A stretch of DNA of 29,391 nucleotides, taken from contig JBAZPZ010000021.1 of assembly GCA_041645495.1 (NCBI GenBank), positions 1-29,391 on the forward strand. Direction: 5' to 3'. Below the pieces are notes generated by a model. It did no database searches. It saw only the letters and a program-made list of their open reading frames with translations, and was not told where the DNA came from. The DNA is from 0-14-0-20-45-22 sp041645495 (GTDB lineage: Bacteria > Fidelibacterota > UBA2242). Below, in pieces: positions 1 to 7,217 of this stretch. The position numbers and the translations under genes were made by a program. Position 1 is the first letter of the stretch, and the number at the start of each line of letters is the position of its first letter.

Positions 1-41
1 TCGGTTGATATCTTGACCGAGACAAGATTTTCACCAGCCAT
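1..41 (-). CDS. 5' end of an unidentified gene (partial)
   Basis: The minus strand starts an open frame here with a strong ribosome binding site (GAGGAGGT) six or so bases before the ATG at 41. Only 13 codons are inside the window and read MAGENLVSVKIST. This is too short to identify a family. The strength of the ribosome binding site is the reason for calling a gene. Confidence 0.55.
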   Translation of the reverse strand, partial: MAGENLVSVKIST

Positions 42-471
42 GACGACCTCCTCTGGTTTTGTTGTTTGACTTCATCACTTTGTCATAAGACGATAAAATT
101 CCAATAACCAAATACAAATTTCTATTAATGTCAAAAAAACATCGAGTAGATTGCCTGAGTCAAGCGGCCTTAAAGAAAACCGCCAACCTGATATATCTCA
201 AAGAACAGTATAATAGTACACCGGATTTTAGATATTGTCAATAAGAATTTTTCAAACCACAAATTAACATTAATATTTTGGAACCTCTTATCTGTGCTCA
301 TCCGTCCCGAAAAATCGGGATAAACTCCATCTGTGGCTTAAATACATAACCACAAAGACGCAAAGACACGAAGGTTTTAGAAATTTTGCATTTAAAATTA
401 GCGCTTATTCGTGGGAACTTGTCCCGATATTGTTCGGGATTCGTGGTCCATAATCTTTGCGTTCTCCGTGG
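42..471. other. Intergenic stretch, no gene seen
   Basis: No convincing coding frame is present. The right half (346-475) is a dispersed repeat element described separately. Two small hairpins share the same arms: TCCCGA/TCGGGA at 305-320 (four-base loop) and again at 422-439. The left half (42-345) is AT-rich and presumably carries the promoter of the minus-strand gene at 1-41, but I could not pick a promoter with confidence. Confidence 0.5.
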
Positions 472-475
472 TTAT
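346..475. repeat. Dispersed intergenic element with inverted ends
   Basis: The left end reads ATAACCACAAAGACGCAAAG (346-365). The reverse complement of the right end (about 454-475) reads ATAACCACGGAGAACGCAAAG with one small gap, so the roughly 130-base unit has imperfect inverted termini, like a MITE. A second copy of the left end, differing at a few bases, is at 7051-7070. Repeats of this 'accacaaagacacaaag' kind are common between genes in several environmental phyla. The right terminus supplies the stop codon of the ROK remnant (472-474). Confidence 0.6.
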
Positions 476-1485
476 CGAGGCAGGATTCCTCTTAACGCAT
501 TGTCCTTGATGGATTGCGAGAAAACAACCTGCAAAGCCATCGCGATCGTTCCTTTGATACAGGCGGTGTTCCGCAATTCGCCCTGAACGATCTTCGTCGG
601 CTGGAACGGAATCGCGCCCATAATTTCGGCAACGAATTCTTTCGTCCGTTTGAGCAGATACGGCGAGTTTTCGATGATCTTTCCGCTCAGTATGATCATA
701 TTCGTGTTGAGCGTCTTGATTAGATTAGCGCAAACAATAGCGATCAGCCGCGCATATTCATTTAGCGTTTCTAAAACCAGCGCTGGTAGTTCGGTTTCGT
801 CTTTTCGTATGGATTCAAGAACAGGCGAATCGTCATTCGACAATGCAGATAAACTTTTTCTGAGCGTATTCATCAGGCGCTCTTCCACAAACATCTCGCC
901 GACGTATTTTTGGTCCGAATAGAGCGCTTTGAACTGCGCCTTGTCGGAGATCAGGTGACCGAGTTCGAGGTAGCCGATTTCGCCCGCGCTTCCGTTTCTG
1001 CCGCGCAGGAGTTGTCCTTCGACGATGATTCCCGCGCCGATACCTTCGCCGATCCAGATATAGACCAGATTCGATTCGTCCTTGCCGGAGCCGAGCAGAA
1101 ATTCGCCCAGCACCATCATATTCACGTCGTTGTCGATGAAAACCGGGACGCGGAAACGATCCGCAAACCTCTGCGCGAGCGGTTGGTTTCCCCAGCCCTG
1201 AATCGTATCGGCAAACATCAACTGACCTTTGTCATAGTCAATGAAACCGGGAATCCCGATGGCGATGCTGATGAGTTTTTCCGGTTTGACGTCATTCCGC
1301 AAGATCAGAAGATCGATCTTTGTAAAAATGGATTCCAGCGCGTCATCGATGGACAAACCTACAGGATATGAAACTGTCTCGCTGTCCACGATCTGCGAAT
1401 CCAGATTTGCCAGCGCGATGGTCGCGTTTTTCCATTGATGCTGTGCTGGGTGGCGATCTGTGTCAGATTTGAGAATCTGACGCAA
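472..1485 (-). pseudogene. ROK-family protein, truncated at the N terminus
   Basis: The body is a ROK-family sugar kinase/regulator fold. It contains the GIPG motif, the IDNDVN segment with the catalytic-type Asp, and the glycine-rich GEGIGAGII followed by NGSAGEIGY. Intact ROK proteins begin with a DIGGT phosphate-binding motif, and regulators add an 80-residue helix-turn-helix before it. Neither is present: ROK homology starts at about residue 20 (ATIALANLD). The first 17-19 codons are translated repeat DNA (1433-1495). The CxCGxxGCxE zinc motif of many ROK members is also absent, and the stop codon lies in another repeat (346-475). It may have been an amino-sugar-responsive repressor or GlcNAc kinase, but the substrate cannot be read from this remnant. 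Loss of the ATP-site motif argues that it is inactive. Confidence 0.75.
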
Positions 1486-1495
1486 CGGGGAGAAT
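1433..1495. repeat. Direct repeat copy A bordering the R-M block
   Basis: This segment matches 4059-4112. Over the first 37 bases there are three mismatches, then a 7-base insertion here (TGAGAAT), then a further 18-19 bases with few mismatches. The insertion makes a hairpin TCAGATT-TGAG-AATCTGA. The copy ends two bases before the stop codon of the restriction enzyme and begins exactly where ROK homology stops. Confidence 0.75.
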
Positions 1496-1496
1496 C

Positions 1497-2684
1497 TTAT
1501 TCGTCACTAATATCTTCGTCATCTGGGTCAACCGACAACAAATAAGGCGGTTCATTTTCTCGTACTGTCCAATCATTAATATTTGTTGAGTTTAAAAAAT
1601 TCAGGATTGGCACCGATTGCAATTTTTGTTCAAGATAGTCTCGTAACTGATCTTCTGGTATAGATAATATTTCAGCATCGTAATTAAGTCGAGTTTTCAA
1701 ACATCGCGCCAACTCTAAAGGCCAATACTGCATACTCATCTGAATAATTTCAGTTCCGGATTTGAGAGCCGCATCAGTTGTTTTGGAAGTATTGGGCATT
1801 CTGTCAACGATAATAAAAGTTTGCGAAAAATTTGCTATACCATTTTGTTCGATTTCATTAGCATACCTTGTCAACTTATCTTTCATAATTTCAGGATTAC
1901 CTTTTCCAATAAAACCAATATCAAATCTTGCCAATTTACCCGGGCGTAACCGGATTGTTGCGTCACATTCTCGTAAGTCAGTACTATCTGACAACCAAAA
2001 TACTTTTTTAAGTTTGTTACTATGAGAATTTTCTACATATTGAAAACCAAGTATCGTTAAGACAGATCCCATAATAAGGCGTTCAAATAACTTACCATAA
2101 GTAGATTTTTCTGAACCACGAATTGTCAATGTTGTAGCGCCAATTGCTGTAGATAAACGAGAGATGTCTTTCCAAGTCAAAGGTCTGGGATTATGCTTTA
2201 AATCACCATCGACAAAATATCCTAAGTTCATTGAAATATCGCCAAAATCTTCTTGGCATCTTCGAGATGCTTCTTCAATAGCATTTTCAAAATCCTGAAT
2301 ATAACTTTGGCGCAATTGAGGATTACTTCGCAGTACATTTTGAATACTTTTTCCAGTTAAGCCAATAAGCCACTGAGCAGGCCAAAATGTTTCTTTCTTA
2401 GATTGAGAAGTATTATCCATTTGTTCAAGGGCTAAAGTAGATAATTTTTTAGTAAAATCTTCAATTTCTGTCCATCCCTTTGCAAATAAAGAAATCATTG
2501 CTCCAGTTGCAATAGCAACTCGACGACGAGTCAAAGGCTCAGTTTGTGTACGAATATTTTCTCCACATAAAACGGCAATAATAACTTGGCGAGCAGTTTC
2601 TACACCAAGTCTCTCAATAAATTCCTTACCATTTGCAGTAAGTACTAATTTTCCTTTTTCGGGGAATAGTTCATCAATTATCAT
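1497..2684 (-). CDS. Type II restriction endonuclease, CfrBI-like
   Basis: A 395-residue protein, encoded directly downstream of and overlapping a DNA methyltransferase by 11 bases. The central part has a PD-(D/E)xK-nuclease look: an acidic helix (YGKLFERLI, about residues 198-206), then RECDATIRL, then the conserved-looking RFDIGFIGKGNPEI followed by DK. I recall the FIGxGNxEI pattern from the CfrBI family (its prototype cuts CCWWGG), but this is from memory and the site here is unknown. The DNA is AT-rich: two sampled 60-base lines give 33% and 38% GC, against 55% for a sampled line of GH94. This suggests acquisition by transfer. It would cut unmethylated DNA in the cytoplasm as the partner of the adjacent methylase. 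If not CfrBI-like it is still most likely the cognate restriction enzyme. Confidence 0.72.
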   Translation of the reverse strand: MIIDELFPEKGKLVLTANGKEFIERLGVETARQVIIAVLCGENIRTQTEPLTRRRVAIATGAMISLFAKGWTEIEDFTKKLSTLALEQMDNTSQSKKETFWPAQWLIGLTGKSIQNVLRSNPQLRQSYIQDFENAIEEASRRCQEDFGDISMNLGYFVDGDLKHNPRPLTWKDISRLSTAIGATTLTIRGSEKSTYGKLFERLIMGSVLTILGFQYVENSHSNKLKKVFWLSDSTDLRECDATIRLRPGKLARFDIGFIGKGNPEIMKDKLTRYANEIEQNGIANFSQTFIIVDRMPNTSKTTDAALKSGTEIIQMSMQYWPLELARCLKTRLNYDAEILSIPEDQLRDYLEQKLQSVPILNFLNSTNINDWTVRENEPPYLLSVDPDDEDISDE

Positions 2685-3894
2685 CTTTTTTCTCCTCGAA
2701 TAAGTCTATTTGTTTTTGAGTAGGTTTTACTGAGTCACAATTTATCCACATAATCGTGTTGAGATTTACATTTTTCCAAGAAATGATATCTTTACTCATT
2801 ATGTCGATATACTCTGGGTTGTTGTCGAATAAGACAAATCTTCTTCCTAACCCAGATGCAGCATTGCCAACTGTACCTGAACCCGCAAAGGGGTCTAAAA
2901 CAATATCACCTTTAAACGAATAGTAACGTATGACTTTCTCTGCCAATTCCTTTGGAAATGCCGCAGGATGTTTAGAATTGGTTGATGGGCTTATCTTCCA
3001 GACATTTGTCCGTTCATAACCATTAGCAATTTTAGAGTCGTTAACAATATTTCTGTCTGGATGATTACGGATGAACCAATCAATGAGTAAATCAGTGTGT
3101 TTTCGATAAACTAAAACATATTCTGTTACCGGAACTGCCTTATATTGTAAAGGATTACGATCGGCCGCGAACCGTCTTCCGCGCCCTGTTGCCCATCCTG
3201 CGCCCTCGGGTTTTAACCAAATTATGTCATCGATAAAATCAAAACCTTCTTCTGTAAATATTCTGTGAATGTCAAAAGGAACTGCTATTCTTTTTGAAGA
3301 TTCATTTCTTGAAGCCCGACGCAATAAAACCGGGGAAATATTAATTACGAAAAATCTACCTTCTCCAAGCACTCTATGACATCTTCTTATAATTTGTCGC
3401 ATTTTGAACAAATACTCGTCGTATGCTTCATACTCAGAGTATTCTGGACGAGCATTGAAATATGGCGGTGAAGTAAAAATTAAATCTACGCTTTCAGAAG
3501 GCATTTCTTCGAGTAAGAGAGCAGAATCACCATATCCAATAGTATTTCTCAGTTTGGATAATTTATATTCTCTTTTATTCTGTTTTAATTCTTTAACCTT
3601 GGTTTCATCTTGCTTTAAAAGTCGGGCAGTTAGTATTTCGGGTTTCGTAGTTTTGGATGCAATAATTTCAGTACTATAAGCGTCAATTACGACCTCACCC
3701 ATTTTAATACCACTTTTAGCACACAAAGGAACTCTCCAATAATCGTATCTATCATCAACTTCAGGTAAACCAAACTTAATGACGTTGACAAGTTGAATTT
3801 CAGAAAGCCAATCCTTCACAATGTGCTTTGCTTGCTGAACATTTAGAACGAGATATTTTCTCTCTTCAGAAATTAATTGCCCATTAAATTTCAT
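2674..3894 (-). CDS. DNA (cytosine-N4) methyltransferase, beta class
   Basis: A 406-residue methylase of the N4/N6 family (PF01555 type). The catalytic motif IV is TSPPY at residues 141-145; SPPY rather than DPPY points to N4-cytosine methylation. The AdoMet-binding motif DPFAGSGT follows at 334-341, so the order is the beta class. Residues 1-95 form an extra N-terminal domain (segment YDYWRVPL, then GEVVIDAYSTEI) seen in front of some methylases and of unclear role. It is the upstream gene of a two-gene modification-restriction operon; expression of the methylase first protects the host. The block shares the AT-rich composition of the restriction gene. No controller (C) gene is visible. The N4 call is inferred from the motif only. 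Confidence 0.87.
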   Translation of the reverse strand: MKFNGQLISEERKYLVLNVQQAKHIVKDWLSEIQLVNVIKFGLPEVDDRYDYWRVPLCAKSGIKMGEVVIDAYSTEIIASKTTKPEILTARLLKQDETKVKELKQNKREYKLSKLRNTIGYGDSALLLEEMPSESVDLIFTSPPYFNARPEYSEYEAYDEYLFKMRQIIRRCHRVLGEGRFFVINISPVLLRRASRNESSKRIAVPFDIHRIFTEEGFDFIDDIIWLKPEGAGWATGRGRRFAADRNPLQYKAVPVTEYVLVYRKHTDLLIDWFIRNHPDRNIVNDSKIANGYERTNVWKISPSTNSKHPAAFPKELAEKVIRYYSFKGDIVLDPFAGSGTVGNAASGLGRRFVLFDNNPEYIDIMSKDIISWKNVNLNTIMWINCDSVKPTQKQIDLFEEKKDDN

Positions 3895-3973
3895 TTTACC
3901 ATCTCTCTTTTTCAGTTTTCTTTTTGACTAAAGAAAAATGATATTTTATTTTTTTGTTCTTCATTCCGATTCA

Positions 3974-4002
3974 ATATTACTCAATGATTTTTATGAAATC
4001 AA
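3974..4002 (-). promoter_or_regulatory. Candidate sigma70-like promoter of the R-M operon
   Basis: On the minus strand TTGATT (3997-4002) and TAATAT (3974-3979) are separated by 17 bases, about 80 bases upstream of the methylase start. Each hexamer matches the sigma70 consensus at four of six positions. AT-rich DNA gives such matches by chance, so this is weak. Confidence 0.25.
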
Positions 4003-4058
4003 CTGGAATGTTTGGAAAAAGTATTTCTATTCCGTCAAGTTCTCAAACCTGACGGATT

Positions 4059-4112
4059 CATTGATGCTGTGGTGGGCGGCGCTCTGTGTCAGATTCTGAC
4101 ACAACGGGAAAA
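4059..4112. repeat. Direct repeat copy B bordering the R-M block
   Basis: This copy is in the same orientation as 1433-1495 and starts with the identical CATTGATGCTGT. It contains the perfect palindrome TGTCAGA-T-TCTGACA (4088-4102), which in copy A is opened by seven extra bases. The two copies enclose the restriction-modification operon and nothing else. Confidence 0.75.
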
Positions 4113-4322
4113 TGTCTGAATCGCTGATTAATCAGATTGCGCTGATTTGGCTGATTAAAGAGAACAAAGCCGGAAAAGGGAATCTGTGAAATCCATAAAT
4201 CAGCATAATCTGTGATTCTGACAGTGTTATGAATGAAGCAAACAAATATTCAGATATTTCATGGATGCCGTGCCGTGCTACTCTTGACCTTAATCTTAAC
4301 CTTAATTTGTCTTTTCCCTTTT

Positions 4323-4448
4323 CCCCGCCGTGGCGGGGTTTTCCGCCAGAGGCGGACAGGCAGTGGTCAAAATATTTGCGTTCATTTCCCGCCGTTGGCG
4401 GGATTCCGTGGTTAACATCCTCTGCGGCCTGAACTCCGCCAACGGCGG
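4323..4448. repeat. Cluster of four GC-rich palindromes
   Basis: Four small palindromes built on CCGCC/GGCGG occur at 4323-4338, 4342-4356, 4388-4402 and 4436-4448, with two- or three-base loops. A fifth is at 7097-7110. Those at 4342 and 7097 are both followed by CAGG. This is a dispersed palindromic repeat family rather than a terminator, because no T-tract follows. Confidence 0.6.
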
Positions 4449-4511
4449 TGGCCGCGGTTCGAATTTAATTTTCCCCTCACTATTATCATCTGACACATTA
4501 AATTGCCGCCG

Positions 4512-5417
4512 ATGAAAAATGGCATTTATTCGGAGAAAGAAAAGAACCAGCGGCTCGCCTATTTCTACACATCGCTCGTTGTTCTCTTCTGGTCAACGGT
4601 CGCCACGGCTTTTAAATTCTCGCTAAAATATTTGGACGTCTATCAACTGCTTTTCTTCGCGTCGCTGTCTTCAACCGTTATCTTATTCGTCGTTGCAATC
4701 TGTCAAAAGAAAGTAAGCAACTTGCGACGATTGACGCGGAACGATTTCATCCGTTCGGCATTGCTGGGACTACTGAATCCGACGATCTACTATCTCGTTT
4801 TGTTCAAAGCCTACGCCCTTCTCCCCGCGCAAATCGCCCAACCGCTGAATTACACGTGGCCGATCGTGCTGGTTCTGCTCTCCGTTCCTTTCCTCAAACA
4901 GCCGCTAAGTTGGAAAAGCATCGTCCCGATCTGTCTCAGTTTTCTCGGTGTCGTCGTTTTATCGACAGGCGGAAGATTCGCCGGAATTCAACCGCCGAAT
5001 GCAACCGGCGTCTATCTCGCCGTCGGCAGTTCCGTTATCTGGGCAAGTTACTGGCTGATGAACATGAAAGACAGTTGCGATAAAACCCTGCGTTTATTGT
5101 TGAATTTTTCATTTGGAACGATCTATTCACTTGGCGCGGTTTTTTGTTTCTCGCAAATCGGTTTCCCCGGCTGGAAAGCGCTGGCAGGAACCGCATATAT
5201 CGGCGCCTTTGAGATGGGTTTTACTTTTATCCTCTGGCTGAAAGCGCTGAATCTTTCGGAAACCACGGCGAAAATCTCGAATTATATCTTCCTGTCGCCG
5301 TTCATCTCGCTCGTCTTCATTCATTTTCTTGTCGGCGAAACCATCCAATCGACGTCGGTCATGGGACTTGTTTTGATCGTTTCGGGAATTCTTTTCCAGA
5401 ACAGGCTGTCGCGATAA
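4512..5417 (+). CDS. EamA/DMT-family transporter
   Basis: A protein of about 300 residues with some ten hydrophobic segments and the two tandem EamA repeats of drug/metabolite transporters. The first begins at LAYFYTSLVVLFWSTVATAF and the second at ATGVYLAVGSSVIWASYWLM. It sits in the inner membrane; substrates in this superfamily range from amino acids to nucleotide sugars and cannot be predicted here. I chose the ATG at 4512; a TTG at 4503 in the same frame is the alternative, and neither has a good ribosome binding site. It is transcribed alone, convergent with the sorting-domain fragment at 5441. Confidence 0.85.
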   Translation: MKNGIYSEKEKNQRLAYFYTSLVVLFWSTVATAFKFSLKYLDVYQLLFFASLSSTVILFVVAICQKKVSNLRRLTRNDFIRSALLGLLNPTIYYLVLFKAYALLPAQIAQPLNYTWPIVLVLLSVPFLKQPLSWKSIVPICLSFLGVVVLSTGGRFAGIQPPNATGVYLAVGSSVIWASYWLMNMKDSCDKTLRLLLNFSFGTIYSLGAVFCFSQIGFPGWKALAGTAYIGAFEMGFTFILWLKALNLSETTAKISNYIFLSPFISLVFIHFLVGETIQSTSVMGLVLIVSGILFQNRLSR

Positions 5418-5440
5418 TCACGAAAGCCGTCGGTACGGAT

Positions 5441-5563
5441 TTATTTGAGCAGTACCATTTTTCCGACTGAATGGAATGTAAGATTTGTCGGCACGTCTCC
5501 CGCAGAAAGCCGGATGAAGTAAATTCCCGTCGCCAATCCGGTCGCATCGAAACGGAATCTCCA
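5441..5563 (-). pseudogene. Orphan C-terminal sorting-domain fragment
   Basis: About 40 residues in one frame end in a TAA at 5441-5443. They read FDATGLATGIYFIRL near the start and KMVLLK at the end. This is the last third of the FlgD-like/type-A secretion sorting module (pattern: G-L-x-x-G-x-Y-F-x-R-L ... K-M-x-L-x-K). Upstream the frame passes into low-complexity intergenic DNA (about 5564-5600) with no start codon and no protein body. It is the tail of a secreted protein whose main part has been deleted or lies elsewhere. It was too short and startless to appear as an ordinary gene. Confidence 0.7.
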
Positions 5564-5605
5564 ATTTTCGATCTTCAACTTACAATCTCCAATTTCCCCC
5601 CTCCG

Positions 5606-7015
5606 TCACGTTCTCCAGAAAACCTTCTTCTTCGTAAAGAAACTGACGATCAGCGCCAACAGAATCGTATAAACGAGTCCGCGACAGAAGCCGATCCATG
5701 GCGAAGCGGTAATTTTCAGGATGAATGGATGCAGTGTCGTCAGACAAAGAACCGGCATGACGAGTCCGCCCATTCCGCTGTAAGCGATCATCGGATTCTG
5801 ACCGTTGTCGATTAAAAGTTGCAGAAAGCGTCCGCGCTTCATGACATCGATAATGATCGTGAATGAAATAAGCAGGAAAATCGCCAGTCCGGTCGTCAAG
5901 AAATAATAACTCATCGTCGAATGATCTTTCTTGATCCCGCCTTCGAATGGTTCAAAGACCAGTCCCATGACGATCCAGACTGCGCCCCAGATGAACAACC
6001 GCTTCAGCAAAAGTTCGGTTTCGTTGCCCGGTTTGCGAAACAGAAAAGCCACGGCGATCAACAGAACGAACGTAACCAGGCTGGTTTGCCAAAGCCAGCG
6101 CGCTTTCAATCCGACAAGCAAAACGATGACGAACAGCATCATCAGATCGGAGATGGCGTGGACGCGGTTCGGCGACCAACTGAATTTTTCATCGGCGGGC
6201 TTTTTTATCCAATCGACAATCATATCGCCGACGATCGTTCCGGGCAGTACGATGAACAGATATTTGAGGTAATCCATTTTGTACATCCACGGAATCGGCG
6301 AGAAATTCCAACCCCAGCCGATCCAGCCGCCGAACTCGTGTGACAACCGGAGTCCGAAAAAGACGCCGAAAATCGCCAGCCTCAGCAGGATGTTTTTCGG
6401 AGTCAATAACCAGATGATGGAGCCGAAGAAAAACACATTCGTCAACACGACCAGAATGATATTATTTCGATAGAGCGAGAAACCGGTTCCGTCGGGATAT
6501 TTCAGCAAAGCGAGCATCAAAAACGCGCCGATCCAGCCGGCGATCTTGACGGCGTACCCGACGTTTTTATTCCAATTCTTCGGCGTTCGGGCATAAATAG
6601 CAAACATCACGAGGAAGCCTGCCAAAGCCAACAACCACGTTCCGGCTGTTTGATTTTGGCTGATGACGTACGGACTGAAGTGGCGATGAATGATTGCGAA
6701 GAATCCGAGTAAAAATGTGCGTTCGACGACGTAACCGATGATCTTCAGCGTCGATTCGCCCGCAGACCGGCGTTTCGATAATGCCAACGGAATCGCCGCA
6801 CCCAGCCCAAACAGGAAAAACGGAAAGACCAAATCCACCCACGTAATGCCGGGAAGATTCGGATTGAAAATATGGTCGGGCGGCGGCACTTGCGCGTGAT
6901 ACATCCACGACGGTAAAACGCCCCACGGAATCATTCCCGACAGCACCATCGTCAGAATCGCAAAACCGCGTAAAGCGTCCAACCCCGTTGCCCGTTTCGT
7001 TGTCAGTTCATTCAT
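5606..7015 (-). CDS. DUF5009 / HGSNAT (NagX)-like membrane protein
   Basis: A 469-residue integral membrane protein with about eleven hydrophobic segments. It opens with GLDALRGFAILTMVLSGM, the signature of the DUF5009 family, which is related to heparan-alpha-glucosaminide N-acetyltransferase and bacterial NagX. Family members are thought to acetylate glucosamine-type sugars across the membrane or to serve amino-sugar uptake. A histidine in the first loop (MYHAQVPPPDHIF) is in the region expected to matter, but I cannot assign catalysis. The start is well supported: AGGAGG lies eight bases before the ATG. It follows the hydantoinase gene by about 200 bases of repeats, so it may have its own promoter. 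The amino-sugar assignment agrees with NanE, GH94 and the ROK remnant nearby. Confidence 0.75.
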   Translation of the reverse strand: MNELTTKRATGLDALRGFAILTMVLSGMIPWGVLPSWMYHAQVPPPDHIFNPNLPGITWVDLVFPFFLFGLGAAIPLALSKRRSAGESTLKIIGYVVERTFLLGFFAIIHRHFSPYVISQNQTAGTWLLALAGFLVMFAIYARTPKNWNKNVGYAVKIAGWIGAFLMLALLKYPDGTGFSLYRNNIILVVLTNVFFFGSIIWLLTPKNILLRLAIFGVFFGLRLSHEFGGWIGWGWNFSPIPWMYKMDYLKYLFIVLPGTIVGDMIVDWIKKPADEKFSWSPNRVHAISDLMMLFVIVLLVGLKARWLWQTSLVTFVLLIAVAFLFRKPGNETELLLKRLFIWGAVWIVMGLVFEPFEGGIKKDHSTMSYYFLTTGLAIFLLISFTIIIDVMKRGRFLQLLIDNGQNPMIAYSGMGGLVMPVLCLTTLHPFILKITASPWIGFCRGLVYTILLALIVSFFTKKKVFWRT

Positions 7016-7050
7016 TTTCCGTCCTCCTAACTAACCGCAGAGGTGCTTTT

Positions 7051-7110
7051 ATAACCACAAAGGCACAAAGATAACAACAATTTTTTCTCAACTTTATCCG
7101 CCAAGGCGGA
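7051..7110. repeat. Second copies of two dispersed repeats
   Basis: Positions 7051-7070 resemble the left end of the element at 346 (ATAACCACAAAGGCACAAAG). Positions 7097-7110 are the palindrome TCCGCC-AA-GGCGGA of the family at 4323-4448. Confidence 0.55.
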
Positions 7111-7163
7111 CAGGCTCACAACTTTAACCCAACCTTATCCCCACTTTATCCACCAATGCGAAC

Positions 7164-7213
7164 AACCCTAATCAACCTAATTGACCTATTCAACCCAATC
7201 AACCTACTTAACC
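7164..7213. repeat. 9-bp tandem array, about six degenerate units
   Basis: Units such as CAACCTAAT, CAACCCAAT and CAACCTACT follow each other at a 9-base period right up to the stop codon of the hydantoinase gene (7218). It is the same family as the arrays at 9378 and 10081. Confidence 0.65.
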
Positions 7214-7217
7214 ATCC

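Larger units (their letters stand above)
3895..4511. other. Repeat-mosaic intergenic region, no gene
   Basis: No credible coding frame; short open frames around 4229-4515 run through repeats. From left to right I see AT-rich upstream DNA of the methylase, a hairpin TCCGTCA/TGACGGA (4031-4056), direct repeat copy B (4059-4112), a palindrome CTGATTAATCAG (4124-4135) inside an element ending with AATCTGTGATTCTGACAG at about 4207-4224, a stretch of TTAACCTTAAT-like repeats (about 4282-4306), and a cluster of GC-rich palindromes (4323-4448). The promoter of the EamA gene should lie at the right edge but is not obvious. Confidence 0.6.

Noticed and set aside
386..586. 66-codon plus-strand frame
   Set aside because: It spans the dispersed element and the 3' end of the ROK remnant on the other strand.
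4229..4515. Several short open frames on both strands
   Set aside because: They run through palindromic repeats and have no protein-like composition or ribosome binding site.
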